From Ramlibacter monticola (GTDB lineage: Bacteria > Pseudomonadota > Gammaproteobacteria > Burkholderiales > Burkholderiaceae_C), in NCBI RefSeq assembly GCF_016722785.1, contig NZ_JAEQNE010000001.1, forward strand, positions 372,001 to 436,000: DNA of 64,000 bases. Reading direction: 5' to 3'. Shown here piece after piece: positions 10,653 through 19,588 of this stretch. Each line of letters opens with the position of its first letter. The first letter of the stretch is position 1. The translations under genes and the position numbers were made by a program. The notes under the pieces were generated by a model. It saw only the letters and a list, made by a program, of their open reading frames with translations. It did no database searches and was not told the DNA's origin.

Positions 10653-11189
10653 TTATTGCTTGGCGAAGGAGTTGCCCAGCGCGAACACCGAGTTCGGCGC
10701 GTTCACGCGGATGGGCTTCACCACCGGGGCGCTGGAGATCGCCCGCTTGGTCGCCGGCTTGTCCTCGACCTGCACGCCCTTGGCGAGCTGGTCGTCCACC
10801 AGCTTCTGCAGCGTGATCGAGTCGAGGAATTCCACCATGCGCTGGTTCAGCGCCGCCCACAGTTCGTGGGTCATGCAGCGCCCGCCGTCGCCCTGGCAGT
10901 TCTCCTTGCCGCCGCACTGGGTGGCATCGATCGGCTCGTCGACCGAGACGATGATGTCGGCGACGGTGATCTCGGCCGCCTTGCGGCCCAGCGTGTAGCC
11001 GCCGCCGGGCCCGCGGGTGGATTCCACCAGCTCGTGCCGACGCAGCTTGCCGAACAGCTGCTCGAGATAGGAGAGCGAGATCTGCTGGCGCTGGCTGATC
11101 GCCGCCAGGGTGACGGGCCCATTGTTCTGGCGCAGCGCCAGATCGATCATCGCGGTGACCGCAAAGCGGCCTTTGGTAGTGAGACGCAT
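10653..11189 (-). CDS. iscR: Fe-S cluster-responsive transcriptional regulator IscR
   Basis: Rrf2-family regulator of 178 residues, first gene of the isc operon. The ATG at 11189 gives '[19 protein letters not shown]' and has AAGGAG about 7 bases upstream. The winged helix occupies roughly residues 1-60. The [2Fe-2S] ligands are C92, C98, C105 and H108 in '[20 protein letters not shown]', matching the IscR pattern. Holo-IscR is expected to repress its own promoter, and a matching operator lies upstream. Confidence 0.95.
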   Translation of the reverse strand: MRLTTKGRFAVTAMIDLALRQNNGPVTLAAISQRQQISLSYLEQLFGKLRRHELVESTRGPGGGYTLGRKAAEITVADIIVSVDEPIDATQCGGKENCQGDGGRCMTHELWAALNQRMVEFLDSITLQKLVDDQLAKGVQVEDKPATKRAISSAPVVKPIRVNAPNSVFALGNSFAKQ

Positions 11190-11337
11190 CGCTAGCTCCT
11201 TCCTGCTGGCTTGCATGCCGTACCCCGCGCAGCGCCCGCCACGCAAGGTCGTCTCCACCCATCTGAATTTCCGGCTGTGTTGCTGTGCCGGCCCTCGGCC
11301 GACCGTGCGTGGGTCGGCTGTTTTCTAGATTTCCTGG

Positions 11338-11366
11338 GTTCCTGACTGTTTCCGTCAAGTATAGCA
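11338..11366 (-). promoter_or_regulatory. isc operon promoter with type-I IscR operator
   Basis: On the minus strand an extended -10 element, TGCTATACT (11366-11358), overlaps a near-palindrome ATACTTGAC…AGTCAGG (11362-11338). By eye the latter agrees at 21 of 25 positions with the E. coli type-I IscR consensus. The arrangement places the operator over the -10 and start region, as expected for autorepression by holo-IscR. About 150 bases of leader follow before iscR, including an inverted repeat GCCGACC/GGTCGGC at 11298-11318. Confidence 0.7.
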
Positions 11367-11412
11367 GAAAACCCGTCCCGGAACTCGGGTACTCAGGTTT
11401 TTTTGCGCTGCA

Positions 11413-11901
11413 TCAAGGCGCGTGCCGATTGAGTTCGCCGCGGATGTGTTCCAACAGTCCGGCACAGGCGGCCTCGACATGGTCCAGCACCATCTCGAAT
11501 CCGCGGCTCCCCCCATAGTACGGGTCGGCCACGACATCGCCAAGGCCGGGTGGCGCGAACTCCATCAGGCGCCGGAGCTTGTGCCGGTGCTCCGGCGGGC
11601 AGTCGTCCTGCAGCAGGGCCAGGTTGTTCCAGTCCATCGCCAGGATGAGGTCGAAGTGCGCGAAGTCCGGCTCCTGCACCTGCCGCGCCCGGAGGTCGGA
11701 CAGCTCGTAGCCGCGCAGGGCAGCGTGGTGGCAGCTGCGCTCGTCCGGCGGCGAACCGACGTGGTAGTCGTGCGTGCCGGCCGAGTCGACGCGGATCCGG
11801 TCCTGCAAGCCGGCCTGGCGCACGAGGTGCCGGAACACGCCTTCGGCGGTGGGGCTGCGGCACAGGTTGCCCATGCAGACGAAGAGAACGCTGAACTTCA
11901 T
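11413..11901 (-). CDS. Low-molecular-weight protein-tyrosine phosphatase
   Basis: A 162-residue cytoplasmic phosphatase. The P-loop CX5R is 'FVCMGNLCRSP' (C9 to R15) and the general-acid loop is 'VADPYYGG' near residue 125. Family members dephosphorylate tyrosine kinases of exopolysaccharide systems or other phosphotyrosine proteins; no kinase or polysaccharide cluster is beside it here. The related arsenate reductase ArsC lacks this DPYY arrangement, so that identity is unlikely. Confidence 0.88.
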   Translation of the reverse strand: MKFSVLFVCMGNLCRSPTAEGVFRHLVRQAGLQDRIRVDSAGTHDYHVGSPPDERSCHHAALRGYELSDLRARQVQEPDFAHFDLILAMDWNNLALLQDDCPPEHRHKLRRLMEFAPPGLGDVVADPYYGGSRGFEMVLDHVEAACAGLLEHIRGELNRHAP

Positions 11902-11967
11902 GGCGGAAGTGATTGTTTCATCTGGCTTACGCGGAGTGACCCGAGCAGCCGACGACCCGCCGACGGA

Positions 11968-14079
11968 TCAGGACTTCTTCCCGCCGCTGCCGATCGCGAC
12001 GTTGTCGTGCACGGAAGCCCCGAACGCCTGCTCCTTGAGCAGCGCCAGCTGGTCGCGCACCCGCGCCGCCTTCTCGAACTCGAGGTTGCGGGCATGCTCC
12101 AGCATCTGCTTTTCCAGCTGCTTGATGCGCTTGGAGATGTCCTTCTCGGACATGTCCTCCACCATCGCGCGCTGCAGCTCCTGCTTCTCCTGCTCCTTGC
12201 TGGCCTTTTCGCTGTAGACCCCGTCGATCAGGTCGCGGATCTGCTTCTGGATGCTCCTCGGCGTGATGCCGTGGGCCTCGTTGTGCGCGACCTGCCGGGC
12301 GCGACGCCGCTCCGTCTCGCCGATGGCCTTCTTCATCGACTCGGTCATGCGGTCGGCGTAGAGGATGGCCTTGCCGTTCAGGTTGCGCGCCGCCCGGCCG
12401 ATGGTCTGGATCAGCGAGCGTTCGGCCCGCAGGAAGCCCTCCTTGTCGGCGTCCAGGATCGCCACCAGCGACACCTCGGGGATGTCCAGGCCCTCGCGCA
12501 GCAGGTTGATGCCCACCAGCACGTCGAACTGGCCCAGGCGGAGGTCGCGGATGATTTCCACCCGCTCCACCGTGTCCACGTCGCTGTGCAGGTAGCGCAC
12601 CTTGACGCCGTTGTCGCTCAGGTAGTCGGTGAGCTGTTCGGCCATGCGCTTGGTCAGGGTGGTGATCAGCACGCGCTCGTTCTTGTCGACGCGGATGCGG
12701 ATCTCCTGCAGCACGTCGTCGACCTGGTGGGTCGCCGGGCGGATTTCCACTTCGGGGTCGATCAGGCCGGTGGGGCGCACCAGCTGCTCCACCACCTGGC
12801 CGGCATGTTGCTTCTCGTAGTCGGCGGGCGTCGCCGAGACGAAGACCACCTGGCGCATGCGCGCCTCGAATTCCTCGAATTTCAGGGGCCGGTTGTCCAT
12901 CGCCGAAGGCAGCCGGAAGCCGTACGCCACCAGCGTCTCCTTCCTCGCCCGATCCCCGGCGTACATTCCGTTGAGTTGCCCGATCATCTGGTGGCTCTCG
13001 TCCAGGAACATCAGGGCGTCCTTGGGCAGGTAGTCCGTCAGCGTGGAAGGCGGCGCGCCCGGCGGCGCGCCGGAGAGGTGGCGGGTGTAGTTCTCGATGC
13101 CCTTGCAGTGCCCCAGCTCGGAGAGCATCTCCAGGTCGAAGCGGGTGCGCTGCTCGAGGCGCTGGGCTTCCACCAGCTTGCCTTCGGCGACGAAGAACTT
13201 CAGGCGCTCGTCCAGCTCCAGCTTAATGGACTCCACGGCGGAGAGCACCTTCTCGCGCGGCGTCACATAGTGGCTGGACGGGTAGACCGTGAAGCGCGGC
13301 ACCTTCTGCCGGATGCGCCCAGTCAGCGGGTCGAACAGCTGGAGCTGCTCGATCTCGTCGTCGAACAGCTCCACGCGGATCGCCAGCTCGGAGTGTTCGG
13401 CCGGGAAGATGTCGATCGTGTCGCCGCGCACGCGGAAGGTGCCGCGGGCGAAGTCCTGCTCGTTGCGGTTGTACTGCATGCGAATGAGCTGGGAGATCAC
13501 GTCGCGCTGCCCGATCTTGTCGCCGATGCGCATGATGAAGCGCATCTGGGTGTAGTCCTCCGGGGCGCCGATGCCGTAGATCGCGCTCACGGTGGCCACG
13601 ATCACGGTGTCGCGCCGCTCCAGCACGCTCTTGGTGGCCGACAGGCGCATCTGCTCGATGTGCTCGTTGATCGAGCTGTCCTTCTCGATGAACAGGTCGC
13701 GCTGGGGTACGTAGGCCTCGGGCTGGTAGTAGTCGTAGTAGCTCACGAAGTACTCCACCGCGTTGTGCGGGAAGAATTCGCGGAATTCGCTATAGAGCTG
13801 CGCCGCCAGCGTCTTGTTCGGCGCGAACACGATGGCCGGCCGCCCCAGGCGGGCGATCACGTTGGCCATGGTGTAGGTCTTGCCCGAGCCGGTGACGCCC
13901 AGCAGGGTCTGGTAGACCTCGCCGTCCTGCACCCCCTCCACCAGCTTTTCGATGGCCTGGGGCTGGTCGCCCGCCGGCGGATAGGGCTGGAACAGCTCGA
14001 ACGGGGAGTCCGGATACGTGACGAACGTGCCCTTTTTCTCGTGCTGCGGGGCCTCGCTGGCCTGGGGAATTGCGCTCAT
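11968..14079 (-). CDS. uvrB: Excinuclease ABC subunit B
   Basis: DNA-damage verification helicase of nucleotide excision repair, 703 residues. Seen: Walker A '[14 protein letters not shown]' (about residues 61-74), the beta-hairpin region '[21 protein letters not shown]' (about 112-132) that clamps DNA, the helicase motif '[11 protein letters not shown]', '[26 protein letters not shown]', and a C-terminal UVR domain '[23 protein letters not shown]' for UvrA/UvrC contact. A short N-terminal extension precedes the conserved '[17 protein letters not shown]'. No CTG-N10-CAG LexA box was found in the 94-bp divergent spacer. Confidence 0.97.
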   Translation of the reverse strand: MSAIPQASEAPQHEKKGTFVTYPDSPFELFQPYPPAGDQPQAIEKLVEGVQDGEVYQTLLGVTGSGKTYTMANVIARLGRPAIVFAPNKTLAAQLYSEFREFFPHNAVEYFVSYYDYYQPEAYVPQRDLFIEKDSSINEHIEQMRLSATKSVLERRDTVIVATVSAIYGIGAPEDYTQMRFIMRIGDKIGQRDVISQLIRMQYNRNEQDFARGTFRVRGDTIDIFPAEHSELAIRVELFDDEIEQLQLFDPLTGRIRQKVPRFTVYPSSHYVTPREKVLSAVESIKLELDERLKFFVAEGKLVEAQRLEQRTRFDLEMLSELGHCKGIENYTRHLSGAPPGAPPSTLTDYLPKDALMFLDESHQMIGQLNGMYAGDRARKETLVAYGFRLPSAMDNRPLKFEEFEARMRQVVFVSATPADYEKQHAGQVVEQLVRPTGLIDPEVEIRPATHQVDDVLQEIRIRVDKNERVLITTLTKRMAEQLTDYLSDNGVKVRYLHSDVDTVERVEIIRDLRLGQFDVLVGINLLREGLDIPEVSLVAILDADKEGFLRAERSLIQTIGRAARNLNGKAILYADRMTESMKKAIGETERRRARQVAHNEAHGITPRSIQKQIRDLIDGVYSEKASKEQEKQELQRAMVEDMSEKDISKRIKQLEKQMLEHARNLEFEKAARVRDQLALLKEQAFGASVHDNVAIGSGGKKS

Positions 14080-14173
14080 GGGGGTAAATACGGGGACGAC
14101 CCCTTAAAATTGCGGGCAGCCGGCCAGCGTACAACAGGCCGGGCGTCTTTGCCACCGCATCCCAAGGAACCCC

Positions 14174-15370
14174 ATGTCTCTCTTCAACGCCGTCGAAATG
14201 GCGCCCCGCGACCCGATCCTGGGCCTGACCGAGCAATACGTCGCCGATCCGAACCCCAGGAAGGTCAACCTCGGGGTGGGCGTCTATTACGACGACAACG
14301 GCAAGCTGCCGCTGCTGCAGTGCGTCCAGAAGGCGGAAGAGAAGATGATGGCGGCCCATGCCGCCCGCGGCTACCTGCCGATCGATGGCATCGCGGCCTA
14401 TGACGCCGCGATCAAGAACCTGGTATTTGGGGCCGATTCCGAGCCCGTCAAGGCCGGCCGCGTGGCCACGGTGCAGGCTCTGGGCGGCACCGGCGGCCTC
14501 AAGATCGGCGCCGACTTCCTGCACAAGCTGGATCCGGCGGCCAAGGTCCTGATCAGCGACCCGAGCTGGGAGAACCACCGCGGCATCTTCCGCGACGCCG
14601 GCTTCACGGTGGAGACCTACCCCTACTACGACGCCGAGCGCAAGGGCATCAACATGGACGGCATGCTGACGGCCTTGTCCACGGCCGAAGCCGGCACGGT
14701 CGTCGTGCTGCACGCCTGCTGCCACAACCCGACCGGCTACGACCTCACGCCCGCCCAGTGGGACCAGGTGGTCGCCGCGGTCCAGTCGCGCAAGCTGGTC
14801 GCCTTCCTGGACATGGCCTACCAGGGCTTCGCCCAGGGCATCGCCGAAGACGGCATCGCGGTGCAGAAGTTCCTCGCCTCCGGCCTGGACTTCTTCGTCT
14901 CCACCTCGTTCTCCAAGAGCCTGAGCCTGTACGGCGAGCGCGTGGGCGCGCTGTCGGTGCTGTGCCAGAGCGCCGAGGAGGCCGGCCGCGTGCTGTCGCA
15001 GCTGAAGATCGTGATCCGCACCAACTACAGCAACCCGCCCACGCACGGCGGCCAGGTGGCGGCCACCATCCTCAACACGCCGGAGCTGCGCGCCCTGTGG
15101 GAGCAGGAGCTGGCCGCCATGCGCGTGCGCATCAAGCAGATGCGCACGGCGATCGTCGAAAAGCTGAAGGCCGCCGGCGTGCAGCGCGATTTCAGCTTCA
15201 TCGCGCACCAGGTCGGCATGTTCAGCTACTCGGGCCTGACCAAGGACCAGATGGTGCGCCTGCGCAACGAGTTCGGCGTGTACGGCATCGACAGCGGCCG
15301 CATCTGCGTGGCGGCGCTCAATAGCAAGAACATCGACTACGTGGCGGAGTGCATCGCGAAGGTGGTGTAA
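14174..15370 (+). CDS. Aromatic/aspartate aminotransferase (class I PLP)
   Basis: A 398-residue PLP-dependent transaminase of the TyrB/AspC group. Seen: N-terminus 'MSLFNAVEMAPRDPILGL', 'NLGVGVYYDDNGKLPLLQCV', the cofactor-binding 'HACCHNPTGYDLT', and the PLP lysine in 'STSFSKSLSLYGERVGAL' (about residue 250). The substrate arginine lies near the C-terminus in 'DSGRICVAALN'. The broad family exchanges amino groups between aromatic or acidic amino acids and 2-oxoglutarate; the exact preference cannot be told. A good AAGGA ribosome site precedes the ATG. It is divergent from uvrB and ends in a clear terminator. Confidence 0.93.
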   Translation: MSLFNAVEMAPRDPILGLTEQYVADPNPRKVNLGVGVYYDDNGKLPLLQCVQKAEEKMMAAHAARGYLPIDGIAAYDAAIKNLVFGADSEPVKAGRVATVQALGGTGGLKIGADFLHKLDPAAKVLISDPSWENHRGIFRDAGFTVETYPYYDAERKGINMDGMLTALSTAEAGTVVVLHACCHNPTGYDLTPAQWDQVVAAVQSRKLVAFLDMAYQGFAQGIAEDGIAVQKFLASGLDFFVSTSFSKSLSLYGERVGALSVLCQSAEEAGRVLSQLKIVIRTNYSNPPTHGGQVAATILNTPELRALWEQELAAMRVRIKQMRTAIVEKLKAAGVQRDFSFIAHQVGMFSYSGLTKDQMVRLRNEFGVYGIDSGRICVAALNSKNIDYVAECIAKVV

Positions 15371-15393
15371 GCCTCCCCGCCCCTGTGAACTTG

Positions 15394-15419
15394 TGCGGCC
15401 TTCGGGCCGCTTTCTTTTT
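15394..15419 (+). terminator. Intrinsic terminator after the aminotransferase gene
   Basis: A stem GCGGCC/GGCCGC closed by a TTCG loop (15395-15410) is followed by TTTCTTTTT. It lies 23 bases after the aminotransferase stop on the same strand. Confidence 0.85.
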
Positions 15420-15503
15420 GCAGCTTCCGTTCGCGGCTCGACCCCACACTGCCCTCCTCGCGGCCGCGCCGGGCAGCCGCGGCATCCGTCAGGGGGGAAG
15501 CAG

Positions 15504-16352
15504 ATGGTCGACGATCGCGTATCGGTCACGCGCGTCTGGCACGCGCTCGCGCTGGCGTGGGTTGTTGCGGCGCTCGCCGCTTGCGGCGGGGGCGGCCGCG
15601 ACGCAAGCGGTGGGAGCGGCGGCGATGGAAGCTTCGGGAGAACGGCAGCGCCGCCGCAGGTCAGCCTCTCACTGCGGGCGCCCGGGCTCGTCCTCTCGGA
15701 GCAGGAACTGGCCGTCACCGTGCCCTTCGGTTCACTGCCGGCGCGCCGCTCGGTGCAGGTGACCCTTCCTCCTTCCGTGCTCGATTGGGGGGCGACGTCG
15801 ACGACCCCCAGGCTGCAGGCCTCCGCTTCGGACCCGTCGCCGGCCGGAACGGGAACGGTGTTCCTGGACTTCTGGCCGGCGCTCCCCGGCACGTACACCG
15901 AGGCCGTGCAGGTCTTCGCCGAGGCCCGCACGGGCGATATCGGCAGCTTCCTTGACTCGAAGACGATCACCGTGACCTATACCGTCACCGCCAATGACGC
16001 CGTGGAGGTGGCGTTCTTTCCCCAGGGCGCGGACCTGACCTGGAAACAGGGGACGCCGGAGCCCGAGGCGGCCGAGCGCACGGTGCTGGCCAAACCGGGG
16101 GTGATCGCCCGGCAGCGGGAGATCCAGTACCTGACGTTTCCCCCTGCGGCGGCGAGCCACCCGCTGGTGAATGGCTGGTGGCTCGATGGCCCCGAATTCA
16201 TGCCGGCGGCCATGGTGTGCGCCGACGACGAGGCGGGTTCCTCCAGTTGCCTCCCGCCAGGCACCTACACGGCCCGCCTGCGCTACGAGATCGTCGAGGA
16301 CGGCCGGAGCAGCGACGTGTTCTGGCCGGTCACCCTGCAGGTGGTCCCCTGA
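15504..16352 (+). CDS. Putative lipoprotein of unknown function
   Basis: I do not recognise a family. The ATG at 15504 is preceded by an AGGGGGG purine-rich ribosome site and gives 282 residues. The N-terminus is a lipoprotein signal: basic start, hydrophobic 'HALALAWVVAALAAC' with the lipobox LAAC (Cys about residue 27), then a glycine/serine-rich linker. The rest is rich in beta-type sequence ('VSLSLRAPGLVLSEQELAV', 'FLDFWPALPGTYTEAVQVF', 'TITVTYTVTAN') and may be two immunoglobulin-like sandwiches. It stands alone between an upstream terminator and a convergent dioxygenase gene. Confidence 0.6.
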   Translation: MVDDRVSVTRVWHALALAWVVAALAACGGGGRDASGGSGGDGSFGRTAAPPQVSLSLRAPGLVLSEQELAVTVPFGSLPARRSVQVTLPPSVLDWGATSTTPRLQASASDPSPAGTGTVFLDFWPALPGTYTEAVQVFAEARTGDIGSFLDSKTITVTYTVTANDAVEVAFFPQGADLTWKQGTPEPEAAERTVLAKPGVIARQREIQYLTFPPAAASHPLVNGWWLDGPEFMPAAMVCADDEAGSSSCLPPGTYTARLRYEIVEDGRSSDVFWPVTLQVVP

Positions 16353-16358
16353 AAGGCT

Positions 16359-17258
16359 TCAGCCCCACACCACCGACCGCATCGAAATCGACGCCGACTG
16401 GAACCGGTCGTTGAAGAAGCGCAGCTTCTCCCCCGGCTCCGCGGCGCCGGCCGCGTGCAGCAGCGGCAGGTAGTGGTCGTGGGTGGGGTGCGCCAGCTGC
16501 GCCACCTGTCCCAGCTTCTGGAACTCCGCCAATTCGGCCAGCGCGCCCTGCTCCAGCAGGCCCGCGGTCTTGCCGTCGAACTCGAAGGCCCAGTCGTAGG
16601 CCTGCATCGCGGGCACGCCGCGGCGGGTGGCACGCAGGTTGTGGACGATGTTGCCGCTGCCCACCACCAGCACGCCGCGCTGGCGCAGCGCCCTCAGCTG
16701 CCGGCCGAGCGCGAAGTGATCCGCCGGCGGGCGGCCGTAGTCGAGACTGAGCTGCACCAGCGGGATCTCCGCCGCCGGGAACATCGGCTTCAGCACCGAC
16801 CAGGTCCCGTGGTCGAAACCCCACTCGCGCTCGTCGAGGCCGATGCGCGGCTCACGGATCTCCGCCGCGATCGCCCGGGCGACGGCGGGGGCACCGGGCG
16901 CCGGGTACTCCTGCTCGAACAGGGTGCGCGGAAAGCCGCCGAAATCGTGGATCGTGCGCGGCTTCTCCATCGCCGTGAGCTGCCAGCCGCGCGTCAGCCA
17001 GTGCGCCGACACGCACAGGATCAACTGCGGTTTCGGCCAGCGCGTGCCGAACTCCGCTCCCAGCGCCTGCCAGGCACGGCGGAATTCGTTGTCCTCGACC
17101 GCATTCATGGGGCTGCCATGGCCCACGAACAGCACCGGCATGCGCGGGGTGGCGGCGAGGGTCTCCAGGCCGGCCGCCGCGGCGGCCCGGTCCAGCAGCG
17201 CACCGCCGGCCAGCGCGACCGTGGCGCCGATCCAGCGCCGTCTGTCCATCTTTTTCAT
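16359..17258 (-). CDS. LigB-type extradiol dioxygenase (DODA/YgiD-like) with Tat-type leader
   Basis: A 299-residue member of the class III extradiol dioxygenase superfamily, 4,5-DOPA-dioxygenase-like branch. Likely metal ligands: His in 'LFVGHGSPMNAV', His in 'CVSAHWLTRGW', and the region 'GNIVHNLR' plus 'HPTHDHYLPLL'. The N-terminus 'MDRRRWIGATVALAGGALLDRAAAAAG' looks like a twin-arginine signal, so the enzyme may be periplasmic; the first ATG (17258) has GGAG 8 bases upstream. The substrate is unknown. It faces the lipoprotein gene convergently with 6 bp between the stops. Confidence 0.82.
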   Translation of the reverse strand: MKKMDRRRWIGATVALAGGALLDRAAAAAGLETLAATPRMPVLFVGHGSPMNAVEDNEFRRAWQALGAEFGTRWPKPQLILCVSAHWLTRGWQLTAMEKPRTIHDFGGFPRTLFEQEYPAPGAPAVARAIAAEIREPRIGLDEREWGFDHGTWSVLKPMFPAAEIPLVQLSLDYGRPPADHFALGRQLRALRQRGVLVVGSGNIVHNLRATRRGVPAMQAYDWAFEFDGKTAGLLEQGALAELAEFQKLGQVAQLAHPTHDHYLPLLHAAGAAEPGEKLRFFNDRFQSASISMRSVVWG

Positions 17259-17359
17259 GTTCCACTCCGACTGAGCCTTGTGCGAGCCTGACAGATGGGC
17301 GAAGTTCCGAACCTGATCCGTAGTTCTACCGCAAGCAGTCTGGCTTTGCGGCTGGTATA

Positions 17360-17373
17360 TTGCACTGCAACAA
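17360..17373 (+). promoter_or_regulatory. Possible PhaR-type operator upstream of phaZ
   Basis: TTGCACTGCAACAA lies just upstream of phaZ and overlaps a TATATT -10-like element (17357-17362). TTGC-N3-GCAA is an inverted repeat resembling the TGC/GCA-rich sites bound by the polyhydroxyalkanoate regulator PhaR. The assignment rests on resemblance and on the downstream gene only. Confidence 0.4.
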
Positions 17374-17390
17374 AAGCTCTCGGGGCCCCC

Positions 17391-18779
17391 ATGCTCTACC
17401 AAATTTACGAGGCGCACCGTTCCCTCATGGAACCGTTCGCCGATTTCGCCCTGGCCGCCTCCAAGCTGTACAGCAATCCCCTGTCCCCCTTCGGGCAGCA
17501 CCCCTTCGCGCAGCGAATCTCCGCCGGCTACGACCTGATCTACCGGCTCGGGAAGGACTACGAGAAGCCGGAGTTCGGCATCCAGACCATCGGCGAGGAC
17601 GGCGTCGAGATCGCCATCCAGGAACGCGTGGTGCTGGACAAGCCCTTCTGCGAGCTGCGCCGCTTCAAGCGCTTCTCGGACGATCCGCGCACCCTGGAGA
17701 CGCTGCACGGCCAGCCCGCGGTGCTGATCGTGGCGCCGCTGTCCGGCCACTACGCCACCCTGCTGCGCGACACCGTGCGCTCCATGCTGCGTGACCACAA
17801 GGTGTACATCACCGACTGGCGCAATGCCCGCATGGTGCCCTCGGAGGCCGGCGACTTCACGCTGGACACCTACGTCAACTACGTGCAGGAATTCATCCGC
17901 CACCTGCAGGGCCGCTACGGCAACTGCCACGTGATCAGCGTGTGCCAGCCCACCGTGCCGACGCTCGCCGCGGTGTCGCTGATGGCCTCGCGCGGCGAGA
18001 CCACGCCGCTGACCATGACCATGATGGGCGGCCCGATCGACGCCCGCAAGTCGCCGACCGCGGTGAACAACCTGGCGATGAACAAGAGCTACGAGTGGTT
18101 CGAGAACAACGTGATCTACCGCGTGCCCCCGGGCTTCCCCGGCGAGGGCCGCCGCGTGTACCCGGGCTTTCTGCAGCACTCCGGCTTCGTGGCGATGAAC
18201 CCGGACCGCCACCTCCTGAGCCACTACGACTACTTCAAGCACCTGATCGCCGGCGATGACGCCTCGGCCGAGGCGCACCGCCAGTTCTACGACGAGTACA
18301 ACGCCGTCCTCGACATGGACGCGGACTACTACCTCGACACGATCCGCGTCGTGTTCCAGGAGTTCAGCCTCGTCAACGGCACCTGGGACGTGCGCGCCCC
18401 GGACGGCAAGCTGGAACGCGTGCGGCCGCAGGACATCCGCACCACCGCCCACCTCACGATCGAGGGCGAGCTCGACGACATCTCCGGCGCCGGCCAGACC
18501 GAGGCCGCGCACGCCCTCTGCGACGGCGTCCCGAAGGATCGCCAAAAGCACATCGAGGTGAAGGGCGCGGGCCACTACGGCATCTTCAGCGGCCGCCGCT
18601 GGCGCGACAGCGTGTACCCGCAGGTGCGCGACTTCATCGCGCGTTTCCACGACGTCCCGGGAGCGCCCGCGCAGAAGGCGCCGGCGCGCAAGGCAGTCGC
18701 CGCCGCCCGCCGCAGCACGGGCCTGGCGCGCACCAGCGCGGCGAGCACCTCGTCGCGAAAGCGCGCCTCGGGCAAGTGA
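17391..18779 (+). CDS. phaZ: Intracellular polyhydroxybutyrate depolymerase
   Basis: A 462-residue alpha/beta-hydrolase-like enzyme that mobilises native PHB granules. As in the Ralstonia-type intracellular PhaZ, the lipase-box serine is replaced by cysteine: '[15 protein letters not shown]', Cys185 by my count. The catalytic His is likely in '[15 protein letters not shown]' near the C-terminus. The start '[16 protein letters not shown]' is the family's usual one. After the domain there is a 40-residue Ala/Lys/Arg-rich tail that could aid granule, phasin or DNA association (inference). The stop overlaps the start of the RnfB-like gene (GTGA). Confidence 0.92.
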   Translation: MLYQIYEAHRSLMEPFADFALAASKLYSNPLSPFGQHPFAQRISAGYDLIYRLGKDYEKPEFGIQTIGEDGVEIAIQERVVLDKPFCELRRFKRFSDDPRTLETLHGQPAVLIVAPLSGHYATLLRDTVRSMLRDHKVYITDWRNARMVPSEAGDFTLDTYVNYVQEFIRHLQGRYGNCHVISVCQPTVPTLAAVSLMASRGETTPLTMTMMGGPIDARKSPTAVNNLAMNKSYEWFENNVIYRVPPGFPGEGRRVYPGFLQHSGFVAMNPDRHLLSHYDYFKHLIAGDDASAEAHRQFYDEYNAVLDMDADYYLDTIRVVFQEFSLVNGTWDVRAPDGKLERVRPQDIRTTAHLTIEGELDDISGAGQTEAAHALCDGVPKDRQKHIEVKGAGHYGIFSGRRWRDSVYPQVRDFIARFHDVPGAPAQKAPARKAVAAARRSTGLARTSAASTSSRKRASGK

Positions 18780-19432
18780 GGCCGCTGGCGGCGCGCCTGC
18801 ACGCCGCCCTCCCGCAGACCCAGTGCACCCGCTGCGGCTACCCCGACTGCGCGGGGTACGCCGAGGCCATTGCCGCGGGCGAGGCACAGATCAACCAGTG
18901 CCCGCCCGGCGGCGCGGAAGGCATCGAGCGCCTCGCCCGGATCACGGGCCGCGCGGCGCTCCCGCTCAATCCCTCCAACGGCGTCGAAGGGCCGCGCACG
19001 GTGGCCGTCATCGACGAGGCCTGGTGCATCGGCTGCACGCTGTGCCTCGATGCCTGCCCCACCGACGCCATCCTGGGCGGCAACAAGCGCATGCACACGG
19101 TGATCGAGCCGTACTGCACCGGCTGCGAGCTGTGCGTGCCGGTTTGCCCGGTCGACTGCATCGCGCTCGAGAACGCCAGCGGCGAGCGCACCGGCTGGCA
19201 GGCCTGGTCCGAGGCCGATGCGCGCCTGGCGCTGCAACGCTACGAAGCCCGCAAGCTGCGCAAGGCGCAGGAAGCGCAGGACCACGCCGAGCGCATGGAA
19301 CAGAAGGCGCTGGCCAAGCTGGCCGACCTGCCCGCGCAGACGCACGACGCCGAGGGCGCGGAGCTCGCGCGCAAGAAGGCGGTCATCGAGGCGGCGCTGG
19401 CGCGCGCCCGCGCGAAACGCGGCGGCGCCTGA
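18776..19432 (+). CDS. RnfB/RsxB-like ferredoxin with three Fe-S motifs
   Basis: A 218-residue iron-sulfur protein. The N-terminal Fe-S domain has '[17 protein letters not shown]…NQCPPGG' (about residues 16-45), as in RnfB. Two [4Fe-4S] ferredoxin motifs follow: '[12 protein letters not shown]' and '[12 protein letters not shown]' (about 84-128). The C-terminal third is a charged, helical, probably coiled-coil extension. It lacks the N-terminal membrane anchor of classical RnfB, and no rnfA, C, D, G or E gene is nearby, so it may serve as a stand-alone electron carrier. The GTG start overlaps the phaZ stop by 4 bp, implying co-translation. Confidence 0.85.
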   Translation: MRPLAARLHAALPQTQCTRCGYPDCAGYAEAIAAGEAQINQCPPGGAEGIERLARITGRAALPLNPSNGVEGPRTVAVIDEAWCIGCTLCLDACPTDAILGGNKRMHTVIEPYCTGCELCVPVCPVDCIALENASGERTGWQAWSEADARLALQRYEARKLRKAQEAQDHAERMEQKALAKLADLPAQTHDAEGAELARKKAVIEAALARARAKRGGA

Positions 19433-19473
19433 GCCCGCGTGTGGGCGTCAAGCCACGGCGCTTTACATTCCAT

Positions 19474-19502
19474 TTGCGAACCATTCTCATTTGAGTCATA
19501 CT
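19474..19502 (+). promoter_or_regulatory. Promoter with Fur box before the siderophore receptor
   Basis: A -35-like TTGCGA (19474-19479), a 17-base spacer and a CATACT -10 (19497-19502) overlap a Fur-box-like stretch TGCGAACCATTCTCATTTG (19475-19493). The stretch contains the typical ATTCTCATT core. This predicts iron repression of the downstream TonB-dependent receptor. Confidence 0.75.
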
Positions 19503-19588
19503 GCAGGGCTCAAGTCAACGTCATCCCCCGGCGAGCCAGAGACGGTCTCCACCCCCCAGCCAGCCGCAACCATCCAGGAGCTATTCCC

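Noticed and set aside
11368..11392. Terminator for the phosphatase gene
   Set aside because: Only a 5-bp stem with a 10-base loop and a short TTTTC run, overlapping the iscR promoter; too weak to call.
14080..14173. LexA (SOS) box upstream of uvrB
   Set aside because: No CTGT-N8-ACAG or close match was found in the spacer.
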